DNA from: Canna indica
Taxonomy: Eukaryota; Streptophyta; Magnoliopsida; Zingiberales; Cannaceae
NCBI GenBank assembly: GCA_034359265.1
Contig: CP136893.1
Span: 24,374,001 to 24,438,000 of the forward strand
Length of the DNA stretch: 64,000 nucleotides
Reading direction: 5' to 3'
The notes beneath the pieces are model-generated. The model was not told the origin of the DNA, ran no database searches, and saw only the letters and a list, made by a program, of their open reading frames with translations. Positions 55,472-64,000 of the stretch are shown in pieces. A program made the translations under genes and the position numbers. Numbering within the stretch: the first letter of the stretch is position 1; every line of letters begins with the position of its first letter.

Positions 55472-56310
55472 CAGCCCTCGAGCTCGGTCAGAGTATAAAG
55501 GACTATGTGTCGAGCTCTTAAGTACAACTTAGTCTTAGTCTTTTGGTATCTTTGAGAAATTATATGGAACATGCTTCCAAGCTGCACTGGGTGGCCAAGG
55601 AGGTCTAGCTAGATATTTCTTTAAAGCGGTTAAGCATAGTGGTTAAGTGAGTGGCTGTTAAAGCCAAGTTGGAATCGAAGCGAGAGACTATAGAAGCCAT
55701 AATGAATGTCATAGAGATCGGGTAGAGACGAAGACCCATTGGGAACAAGTTGTCGTGAAGGCCGATCTAATACGGGTACTTGGGGAAGCCGTGTCGAGGC
55801 ATACAACTATAAAGGATGAGTTGAAGGGAATGGCTGAGGAAGCCAAGTTAGGGTGACTCGTGGAGGACAAGTTTAGTTGATATATGACAACTTTGTCTCT
55901 TCTTCGAGCGGATCTTGTTGAATATCTTTATCGTGTTAGCCCTGTCTCCTCGTCTCCAGTGCCTTAGTATGACAGCTTATTAGTAGGGTCTACTTCCTTT
56001 CATGGCGTCTTTTGGTTGATTTTTGCCTTTTTGGTTCACATGAGTAATCATGATAGGAAAGTGTTCCCACGAACTTACATGGTTTTCCATAAAACCATCG
56101 CAAGGTGGGTTTGTTCGGTTGAGATTAGCCTTGTAGTGTAGCTGTTGTCCGCCCGATGGGGGGTTTATTGTCTTTAAAGCAAATATTTCTCCCCTCATTC
56201 TCTGGGTTTTTCGCACTTTCGGTGTCTTGGTGCTTTGAGGTTTTTTCCAGTGGTAGGTGAGTCTTTTCGGTTCCTAGCTTCTTCTATTTTTAGGATCCTT
56301 CCTTAGGCCA

Positions 56311-57188
56311 ATGGTGAAAAGCAAAGCCAGGACCGTGCTGGAGGCAAGGCCGTTGAAGAGGATTCCCAACCCTTACTCATGGGTTTCTCACAAGATACAC
56401 CGAGAGAGCTCGATGATGACTAGCCTGGGAAACATTCAGGCTTTCTGGGATTGGGTAAAAATCTCCCGTTGTCACAACGATGATTCCTTCGACTGTCTTC
56501 CCTGTTCTTCTTCAGACATGATTTTCCACCGCGGGGAATATGGATCCGTGTTTATGTATCGAGTCTTGTTTGAGGAACTTGGAGTTCGCTTGCTCTTCAC
56601 GGACTTTGAGTGTGAAATACTAAATCAGGCGAACGTAGCCCCCTCACAACAACATCCCAATAGGTGGGCGGTTATCCGCTGTTTTGATATTCTGATGCAG
56701 TGTCTGAGCCTCGAGCTGAGCCTTTGTGTGTTTTTCTCCTTCTTCTACATAGTTGGTTCCCAAAGAGGAGTTGTGGTGTCATTTACTGGATCCTATCTTG
56801 TCTCACATCCCAGGGAGCAGACTAGGAATCCAAATTCCTCATTCCCTGAGAGGATAGTCTTGGGGGGAAGAATACCCCTGCTCCGAGTGTAGAGTCCGTC
56901 GGAGATTCTCCAATGTTGGGCCATCAACTAGCCTTGGTTCCATAAATGAGATTTTCTTACTTCTCGGAGAGCCCATCCTATTTAGCTAAAAGATTGGAGA
57001 TATGGGCTCAGTTTTTTGCTATAGCCAATAGGGTGCAGCAGTTTGAATCAGACAGGTCCATAGCCTATATGCGGGGAGCGGAGCTGTCGAAGCTTGAACT
57101 GACCAGGGTCAGGAGAGCGAAGGACCGTGAGATCGAGCGTTTAAGTTTTACTATTGCCAAATTGACGGCCCGATTGAAGGCATCTTAG
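56311..57188 (+). pseudogene. G4 antisense ORF, 'putative gypsy type transposon' protein
   Basis: Starts MVKSKARTVLEARPLKRIPN and continues NPYSWVSHKIHRESSMMTSL, CHNDDSFDCLPCSSS, YRVLFEELGVRLLFTDFECE, LNQANVAPSQQHPNRWAVIR and CLSLELSLCVFFSFFYIVGS (open to 56892). A second segment (56946-57188) follows after a short gap and is coiled-coil-like (AYMRGAELSKLELTRVRRAK). The fold VLFEELGVRLPF...NVAPSQLHPNxWA is the hallmark of the plant 'putative gypsy type transposon' family (Transposase_28). It is antisense to gag and protease and lies between them and the 3' LTR, as in G1. Related antisense ORFs are described in some Tat-lineage elements. A stop at 56890 and a gap suggest decay, but it is the better preserved of the two copies. 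Confidence 0.75.
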
Positions 57189-57804
57189 GAGGAGATTGTT
57201 TGCCAGTGAGTCGAGGAGAAGGAATATCAATAGAAAGAGGCAGACCGCTGGCGGGATGCCGGTCCGACTTTGTATAACGAGGGTTTCAAGAGAGCTATTG
57301 AGTAGGCTAAATTATTTGCCCCTGGAGCTGATTTTTTTGGAGTCGATAGCTTCAAGGAAATACGTGATGGGGCCTTAGTTCGAGGAAGAGATTCTTGTTT
57401 CTCCAGAGAAAGAATTGTCGTTTGCCATTCCCGAGGCTCGTGTTGTTTCCCCCGAGAGTGCTCTAGAGAATGTTGGTGTTTAAACATTTTGTAATTATCA
57501 TTGTGTGGGTCATATGTTGTTTTCAACAGATTGTTGCTTCTGGTGAATTGCCAGATTATTGCCCCTGCGTGGGTTTATTTATGCATTACAATAGTTATGG
57601 TTTACTTCATACTTTTGTTTGCTTTGCTAGTAGTACTTGGCTTCCCTTGATGGGAGAATCTTGCTTTGAGGTTGGACCTCCTTCAAAAAGTTGATTCTTT
57701 GTGCGAGAGTGGCGGTTCAGGAAGTGGGGAGAAATGTTCGAGGGCTTTTAGCTAAGCTCTGGCGAGGAATGCAGCCGTGTGCAAGAGCCCTGGGGCTAGA
57801 AGTA

Positions 57805-58410
57805 TCGGGGCCGAGCTTGCTGGGGAGCGTAAGGTGGAACCGCTTTGCGAGGAGTCACGTAAAGGCGCTGAGGTCGAAAGTAACGACTCTAGGGGCCGAG
57901 AACTGCGCTCGGGGGTTTAGGCCAAGCTCACTGGAGAACGTAAGACGAAATCACTTGCGAGGAGTCATGTAAGGGCTCTGAGGCCAGAAGTAGTGGCGTG
58001 GTAGCCAAAGATCGTATTCAAGGGTTTTAGCCGAGCTCGCCGAGGAGCGTAAGGCAGAACCACTGGCGAGGAGTCGTGTAAGGGTTCTGAGGCCAAAAGT
58101 AGTGATGTGGTAGTCAAAGACCACTATCGGGGGTTCATGCCAAGCTCGCCGAGGAGCGTAAGGCAGAACCACGTGCGAGGAGTCGTGTAAGGACTCTGAG
58201 GCTAAAAGTAGTGGCGTGGTAGCCAAAGACTGCACTCTGGGATTCAGGCCGAGCTCGTTGAGGAGCGTAAGGCGAAACCGCGCCTGAAGAGTTGTGTAAT
58301 GGCTCTCAGGCTAGAAGTAGTGGCGTGGTAGCCAAATACCGCACTCGAGGGTTCAAGCTGAGCTCGCCGAGGAGCATAAGGTGGAACTGCGTGCGAGGAG
58401 TCATGTTGCT
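57805..58410. repeat. Tandem array, six ~110-bp units, in G4 3' region
   Basis: The landmark GAGGAGCGTAAGG or its variants occurs at about 57823, 57932, 58041, 58150, 58259 and 58369, giving a period of 109-110 bp. Each unit also contains GGCGAGGAGTCGTGTAAGG and GTAGTGGCGTGGTAGCCAAA. Units are diverged by roughly 10-20 percent by eye. Its reverse complement resembles the G2 3' region (about 50230-50300). Confidence 0.88.
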
Positions 58411-58804
58411 CAATTTAGAGCTCGTCGGGCTTGGCTGGAGGCCGCATTTAAGGTTGAGGATCAAACTCGGTGAAAATCGAGCTTGCGAGAAGACCATGAC
58501 GGCGTGAGAGAGAAGCTCTGTGTTCCGAGGTCTAGGTCCAAGCTCATGAGTGAGGACAAAAGCAGTTTTCGAATAGAATATTTGTTAAAGCAGTGAGATA
58601 ATCATGGTGGTGTCCTGAACATTCACAAGAAAAAATGCTAGGAATGCAACTTTATTGAGGAATAAAGAAAATGTGCATACAGGAAGAGCCCTTGGTTCCG
58701 AGCTTTATTAGTTCTTTTTGGTCACGACTTGAGTTCCCTCAACGGTTGAGTCGTGGTTGCTTTCGCATGTTCAATCTTGGGTTCGGCTCAGGGGCTTCGA
58801 TCGG

Positions 58805-60918
58805 TTATTTGCCTTTGGATGCGAATGGCATTTGCGGGCTGCTAGACTCTTTCTTCGGTCCGATCGCCTTTGGATTGAGGCATTCATTATAGCACCATTG
58901 GGCATCTTTTCGATCAGCATGTAACACGCCTACTTTCGTTTCCGAGATGGGAAACTTCAATGCTAGATGGGGAGCAACAGCTCCCAAATTGTGTAAAGAT
59001 TGTCACTCTAGGATCATATGGTACGTGCTGGGTACGTTAATGACAAGGTACTATACATCAATTATTGTTGCCCTTCACTGAGAGTTGAATGTCGTCCTTA
59101 ACTATATGGCTCCTCAAACGTCATCTCTTTCCCTGGAGAAGCCTACCAGATCTCCCTTACATGGGGTAAGTGAGGCTTCTGTTAATTGCATCCTCTTGAA
59201 GGTAGAGTGGAAAAGGATGTCAGCAGAGCTGCCCTGGTCGATTAGGACTTTTTGATGATGAAATTCCCTATAGTCATCGAGATTACAACTGGATCGTGTC
59301 AGTTTTGATCAGCCTCGTAAAAATCGAATTCATAGAATGAAATTATTGGGGTTCCATAGGCAGGCCAGTAGGGATGAGCGGCGGCATCGGCCGTCATCAC
59401 CGCTCCGAAAGATCTCTTCCCGGACGGGCTTGCTTCGGCACTCCTTGTTAGTCCGCTTGCGATGTGGTCAATGACTCCTCGAGGTTCGTTTTTGGGTGAC
59501 AAGCTCGGTCGTCTTCTCTACGATCCGAGTTGGGTTCTAGTGGTGTCCGACTACATTGTCTAGGGTCACGGCTTCTACTCTGACCTCTCTCTGTTTGGTG
59601 ATGGATGTATTTGTTCAGGCATCCCGCACGGACCAAATCTTCAAGTTGGTCACTAAGCACTATACATTCCTCGATAGTGTGACCTTAGGTACCGTGCAAC
59701 ACGCACTTGTTGCTTCTATCAGCATTGGGTGGTAGCTTTTGTTTCCCCGTGTTGGCGGGATATCTGACAAGTTTCAAGTGGTAGATGTCACAAATGATGA
59801 CTTCCTTCCTGGTATTGAGAGGAGTGTACGTTTCAAATCGGGCCTTTAACCGAGGTGGTGACCTCGGCCTTCGGTCATTGCCTTGCTCGGGGCGGTTGTG
59901 TTCTTCACTCTTTCTATCTCCTCTTGTGGATTTCTTATATTCGATGGTGGCCTTGAGGCTTTGCCAGTCGATCTTTTTGACTTCTCAGAGTTCTTTATCT
60001 ATCTTTAAGAAGTCGGTAGCCTTCTCCTGGAAATTGGCCATATCTCTGGGCTCGATAATGACGATCTGGTCGACGAAGAGTCCGGGTTTTAGCCTGAGTT
60101 GGATGCAGAAGAGCTCGATCTGTGGGTCAAGATTAGAAATTTCGGCCACTATGGCCTAAAATCTCTTCAGATATTCTCTTAAGGGCTCATGTTACCCCTA
60201 CCCAACATAATGGAGGGCAGATCCTATCTTGTGATGTACCCGCGATGTTGTGAATCAGCGGAGGAAAACATAGAAGAGGTCGTCGAAAGAGTGGATAGAC
60301 CTCGGTGGGAGGGAAGCAAACCACAATAAGGCGGTTTTCCCAGAAAAGTTGAAAAAGCTCTATAGAGTGCGGAGTCGGTTGCCCCGTGATAGAGCATCGT
60401 GGTCTAAAATGTCGTTAGGTGTAGCTCGGGGTCGCTTGTACCATTGTAGGGTGTTAGGGTGGTAGGTAACTCGCTCCTCGGCGGGAGGTGTGATGTCATG
60501 ATATGCTCGGTGAAGGGCCCCGTGTCAAGAGGGAGGGCAGTCCTGGCTCTCTGGATTTTAGGATCCTCGTCTTTCTCCGAATAGGGGGTGCTGGAGACTT
60601 TGTCGTGGGGAACTGGATCGGGTCTCCTCTTTCCCAAGTGAATGTTGTATCCGGGCTTTGAGCGGCAGCGTTCGTGATCAGCCGAGGGCTGTCCACGAGA
60701 TCGTATCAGCATCTCGACTTGGGCTATTAGCTATTGATTTTTTTTAGCTTCTAGGTTGATTATTCATTTCTGGGACTCCTCAGGTGAAAAATTAGTCGAT
60801 ATCGGAGCGTCGTTCCTCGCTGTTTCAGCATTACCAGGTTGCGGTCGATCGTCACCGTCAGGTCATTGCTGTTGGTGTGCGGCGACAGTTGCTTGGCTTC
60901 GAGTTCCAATTGTTATGG
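58805..60918 (-). pseudogene. G4 gag-protease
   Basis: Read right to left. The start region near 60918 (family ATG changed to ATA) gives RTRSQATVAAHQQQ-like sequence. Then comes RSKPGYNIHLGKRRPDPVPH (60650), DTGPFTEHIMTSHLPPRSEL (60500) and the gag domain around 60150-60420 with stops. The gag end is SDQLEDLVRAGCLNKYIHHQ (59650) and NEPRGVIDHIASGLTRSAEA (59480). The protease region has TPIISFYEFDFYEADQN (59340) and GAVAPHLALKFPISETKVGV (58980). It ends CYNECLNPKAIGPKKES, the same tail as in G1 (CYSECLKPKVTEPKKEP), after which no RT follows. Broken by frameshifts. Confidence 0.82.
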
Positions 60919-60957
60919 GGAAGGTAAGCTTTATTCGGCCCCACGGTGGGCGCCAAA

Positions 60958-61419
60958 TATTCCTGCCTGAGAGTTGGGGCCTTTTGGTCTAGTTTGACGC
61001 CAGCGCGGGGGGGCGGGGGGGGGGGGGGGGGGGGGTGCTGCGAAAGACACTCTGACGCTCAAGTCAATGAGACTCCAAGGTGGAGGTAATGAAATTGAAA
61101 CTTAGGGTTACCTGAACCGTGCGTATCTATATTTATTGCAGGTGGAGGTGATGACATCGCCCGGTAATCTCGTAGGGATATTGCTCAGAATGGGTCAAGA
61201 CTTATCCCAAAGATAACGATCGTGTAATGGTGTATCCCTCGTGATAAGGGAGGACGTAGATGTTCTTGTTTGGCCGGGCAGAGCCGTTCCATCTGGCTCG
61301 AGTCGAGTCTTGGGGTGTAGCCGAGCAGAACCCTTGGCTGCGTCTGGTTCGGCTTGAATTGAGTTGTAGGGCGCTGCTAGGTCTAACCCGGCGGGGCCCA
61401 ATAGTTCTAGTCTAGTTAG
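60958..61419 (-). repeat. 5' LTR of G4
   Basis: In plus orientation TATTCCTGCCTGAGAGTTGG to GTTCTAGTCTAGTTAG. It contains a long G-run (61007-61035), matching the C-run of the family LTRs, and TTTATTGCAGGTGG (61131) as the reverse of the poly(A) region. The outer end is mutated relative to the other LTR. Confidence 0.8.
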
Positions 61420-61567
61420 CGATATAATATTATAATAATATTATATTATATTATTATAATTATATTATATTATATTATTATAATATTTGAAAAAGTCAGA
61501 ATTTTAATTCTGACACCTATTATCGGTGTGGGTATCCAAGTACTGACATCTATTATATTTGTTGTTA

Positions 61568-63277
61568 GGGAAAACGTCTAAAATGATCTCTGAAACCTTT
61601 CAGAATTTTCACTTTGGTCCCACAACTTTTTTTTCCTCTCACATAGGTTCCTAAAGATTTTTCACTTTGGTCCCTGGCCCACACCCTGCCGTTATGCTGT
61701 TAAAAAATATCTACGTGGCTAACGTTTTGACGATGTGACATATTTCTCTAAAATGTAAAATATCTACGTGGCTAAAATGTGAAAAAACGGGGTCTACTTT
61801 TTTTTCTCTCTCCCTCCTTTTCTCCTCATCCTCCTCCCTGCCACCACCACGTCGTCGTCGCCGCCGCCTCCGCCCCCCATCGTCGTTGCCGCCTCCTCCT
61901 CCTCCCCCGCCGTCGACACATTCGGGTAGAGGAGCTACGTCAGGTAGGGCAGCAACCGACACCTATTGCCTGCCCCGAAGCTCTCAAAGCACGTGGTGCA
62001 CTCCTCGTCGCTCCACCTCCACGCTGCCCCAAACTCAAACTCGTAATAGGGCAGCAGCTCCAGCGGTTCCTCAGGCGGCGGGCCGCGCCTCGTAGAGCCG
62101 GACCTATTGACGACGCCCCTCCACTAGCCGCCTGAGCGGGACCTTAGTTGGATCAACGCCTTGCCGACAACGCACGCAAACCGAAGCTCCTCACCGAAAG
62201 GTCCAACATGACTTACCACGAGCGCAAACTTGCCGGTGTTTGCCCCTTGAATGCCGTAGAAGTCACAAGCTACACGCTGGCGACATAGGCGGCTATGCAC
62301 AATACTCATTGATGCATTTTCAGAAACACCTTTGCTCGATTCTTTCAGATTGCTCAAGGCACTCGATGCGCCGAGTGATGCGAGGATATACTGGGCAGGC
62401 TGCGAGCCATTCGGCGGACAGAAAGCCTTGCTGCCTCTGCGAAGAGCATTCCCCGACTTGTACAACATGGAGACCATTCCTTTACCCAGCGAACCGGAGC
62501 CAATCACCAACAAGTCATCTCTCCTTGCTACTGTCGACTACATTATATGCGAGCAGAGTGATGTCTTCATGGCTTCGCATGGTGGAAACATGGCGCGCTT
62601 GCTACGTGGACACAGGGCGTTTGCTGGGCACAGGATGTTCATCATGCCAAACAAGCGGCAGATGATTCCCTACTTCTTGGATACCTCATTGCCGGCGTCG
62701 AAATTCAATAGGGTCGTTAAAGAATTGCATCAGGGATCGCAGGGACAACCTGAGGTCAGGATTGATAAGGTCGACAAGGATGTGACTACTTACCTGGTGC
62801 CGGAGTACATGTGTAATGGTACAAGTCTGCGGTCGGAGTAATGGCAAATGACCTTCTCCTTCTTCTACTACTGCGCAAAGGAAGGATAAGAGAATATTAG
62901 ATTCAGTACTCACTCAAGATGAAGGAGGAGGAGGAGGCGGTGGCGACGACGGAGGGCGGAGGAGGAGGTGGAGGAAGAAGAAGAGGCGACAGCGACTCCG
63001 CCAGGGAGGAGGATTATGAAAGGAGGAGAGAGAAAAAAAAAGTGGATCTCGTTTTAATTTATAAATTGAAGTTAGTCACATAGATATTCCACATTTTAGA
63101 GAAATATGCCACATCGTCATAACGTTAGTCATGTAGATATTTTTTAACGGCAAGGTGTGGGCCAGGGACCAAAGTGGGGACGAAAAAATCATTAGGGACC
63201 CATGTGAACGAAAAAAAAGTTATGGAACCAAAGTGAAAATTCCGAAATGCTTCAAGGACCATTTTAGATATTTTTCC
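61568..63277. mobile_element. Pack-MULE with captured gene fragment (1710 bp)
   Basis: Exact 9-bp TSD TTGTTGTTA at 61559-61567 and 63278-63286. The long terminal inverted repeats (about 61568-61920 and 62920-63277) share AATTTTCACTTTGGT, AAAAAATATCTACRTG and CTCTAAAATGT blocks on opposite strands, followed by CT-rich/purine-rich inner parts. Together with a 9-bp TSD this defines a Mutator-like element. It carries no transposase; the interior is a captured piece of an O-fucosyltransferase gene. Confidence 0.9.
62130..62841 (+). pseudogene. Captured O-fucosyltransferase (plant DUF246/O-FucT) C-terminal fragment
   Basis: Frame pieces: RLADNARKPKLLTERSNMTY and HERKLAGVCPLNAVEVTSYT (62150-62280, with a stop and frameshift downstream). 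A long open stretch follows (62332-62841): ARIYWAGCEPFGGQKALLPL, RRAFPDLYNMETIPLP, ITNKSSLLATVDYIICEQSD and VFMASHGGNMARLLRGHRAF. After that come KRQMIPYFLDTSLPASKFNR and QGQPEVRIDKVDKDVTTYLV, ending at a stop at 62841. The CEPFGGQKALLPL and DVFMASHGGNMARxxxGHRAF blocks identify the plant GDP-fucose protein O-fucosyltransferase family. The N-terminal half with its transmembrane anchor is absent, so it is a fragment. It is possibly transcribed from the MULE end. Confidence 0.85.
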
Positions 63278-63481
63278 TTGTTGTTATTTGTGTCAGTACT
63301 TGGATACTAACACCTATAATAGGTGTCGATATCCACATTCTTTTTCTCTTCATTTTTAACTCTTAATTTTTAACTCCGATTTAGACTCATTTAGAGGAGT
63401 TAGAATTAGAATTCTGACATTCATCTAATGTCTATATTTTTCTTTCAAGTGACGTCCGAATTTTAATTCATTTTTGTAGTG

Positions 63482-64000
63482 ATAGTTCCTCGAGTCAATC
63501 ACATATTCTATGTCACTATCATTTTCATTGAGATATCCCACAAAATTAGCAGGAATAGTAGACTTTGTCTCTCTAATTAACCTCCTTACCGACGTTTGTA
63601 TAAGGTTCACTTGTTTGAGGTTATCAATAGGTATACAAGGCTTTTTACTTGAGAATTATCAAGTGGAGCAGAAGGATTAATAGTATTCTAATCATGAGCA
63701 TCACCTCTACCAATGGTCATATATAGGAGTTGCAATTATGAAAAATGAAAAGATGCACTGGAAAATTTCTATTCAAATCAACATCAAGCTCTATATGAGA
63801 GTGATCTCGATCTGCCAAATCAAGTTTCAAAAGTTTTGCAGTTAAGAATTCCATAATTTTAGATATCTGGTGTGAGGAGTGACCTGAAGCGTATCATTTT
63901 AGATATTTTTTTAATACTGTACTTCCGGACTTAATGTTAAACTTTTCTTTATTATGTTATTTCATAAATTACTATTATTTAATCTTGACATTGGCACCAT
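63482..64000 (-). pseudogene. Copia remnant, integrase-RT linker region
   Basis: Read right to left, the segment 63485-63610 encodes VRRLIRETKSTIPANFVGYL and NENDSDIEYVIDSRNY, resembling the copia linker before RT (RRSxRxxxxTISxDYxVYLxESDxDIG). It is followed downstream (lower coordinates) by the CACTA-type MITE that cut it at 63481. Upstream sequence to the window end is degenerate. It continues beyond the window. Confidence 0.55.

Larger units (their letters stand above)
54989..61419 (-). mobile_element. Ty3/gypsy (Tat-like) non-autonomous element G4
   Basis: Minus-strand element with LTRs at 54989-55471 (3') and 60958 to about 61419 (5'). It starts TGTTCTTGCCTGAGAG on the plus strand, the reverse complement of the family 3' end. 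The purine-rich tract appears as CAGCCCTCGAGCTC at 55472, and the primer-binding region as GGTGGGCGCCAAA (60945-60957). It encodes gag and protease (58805-60918) and an ORF antisense to gag (56311-57188), no pol. It is colinear with G1 and provides its empty sites. A clear 5-bp TSD could not be read because both flanks are AT-repeats and the outer end of the right LTR is mutated. Confidence 0.88.
61490..63481. mobile_element. Partial CACTA-type MITE containing the Pack-MULE
   Basis: The right end reads ATTTTAATTCATTTTTGTAGTG (reverse complement CACTACAAAAATG), ending at 63481. The right arm (63278-63481) and the left arm (about 61490-61567) are inverted copies: GACACCTATTATCGGTGTGG and TATCCAAGTACTGACA oppose TGTCAGTACTTGGATA and ACACCTATAATAGGTGTC. 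The left terminus is missing, lost where the AT-rich stretch next to G4 begins. The Pack-MULE is inserted in its centre. Confidence 0.72.

Noticed and set aside
57805..58410. CRISPR-like spaced repeats
   Set aside because: Units are 110 bp, fully tandem and diverged without unique spacers; this is a plant retrotransposon tandem array.
61419..61480. A 5-bp target duplication for G4 (e.g. TAATA)
   Set aside because: The flanks are AT repeats where TAATA occurs many times, and the right LTR end is mutated, so no duplication can be claimed.
61779..62135. Open frame starting MKKRGLLFF, looking like a signal peptide protein
   Set aside because: It lies mostly in the terminal inverted repeat of the Pack-MULE; the hydrophobic and proline-rich parts come from CT-rich TIR sequence.

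Overview
This window is plant nuclear DNA from an angiosperm, probably a monocot: the two intact host genes are strongly GC-rich in their coding parts, sit in AT-rich surroundings, and PDC has plant-type GT-AG introns. The species cannot be fixed from sequence alone. Only two host genes look intact: a six-exon pyruvate decarboxylase (20505-22849, +) and a single-exon R2R3-MYB factor of the MYB44/MYB70/MYB73/MYB77 type (44093-44935, +). Almost everything else is transposable elements nested in each other. For many of them the target-site duplications (TSDs) can be read directly, so insertion order can be reconstructed.

Left block (1935-19408): one hAT (Ac-like) transposon with 8-bp TSDs carries, inside itself, two full-length CACTA (En/Spm) transposons in head-to-head orientation (2348-9324, TSD ATA; 9665-15508, TSD TCG) and a solo LTR (16620-18353, TSD AAGTG). 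Removing the inserts leaves about 2.9 kb, and the hAT transposase C-terminus reads straight across the second CACTA insertion.

PDC block (19409-24721): a small hAT MITE lies just upstream of PDC. A hairpin-forming Mutator-type MITE and a fold-back element lie downstream. The PDC protein has a 24-residue tandem duplication near its N-terminus.

Central block (24722-43115): an L1-type LINE is split by a Ty3/gypsy (Tat-like) element, G1 (25050-40374, TSD GACCA). G1 is itself split by a Ty1/copia element (25512-34847, TSD GCACT) and by two hAT MITEs. The copia element contains a mini-CACTA and another hAT MITE. This is a four-level nest, and each excision restores a reading frame or a sequence that matches a related copy elsewhere in the window.

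Right block (45260-64000): a decayed Tat-like gypsy with gag-PR-RT-RH-INT remains (G2) is interrupted by a second solo LTR (50411-51695, TSD TTACT). It shares an LTR with a deleted tandem copy (G3). Next comes a minus-strand gypsy, G4 (54989 to about 61419), of the same non-autonomous type as G1: gag and protease only, plus a separate antisense ORF of the 'putative gypsy type transposon' family and a 110-bp tandem array. Finally a Pack-MULE (61568-63277, TSD TTGTTGTTA) carries a captured fragment of a plant O-fucosyltransferase gene. It sits in a half-preserved CACTA-type MITE, which in turn lies in a copia remnant at the window end.
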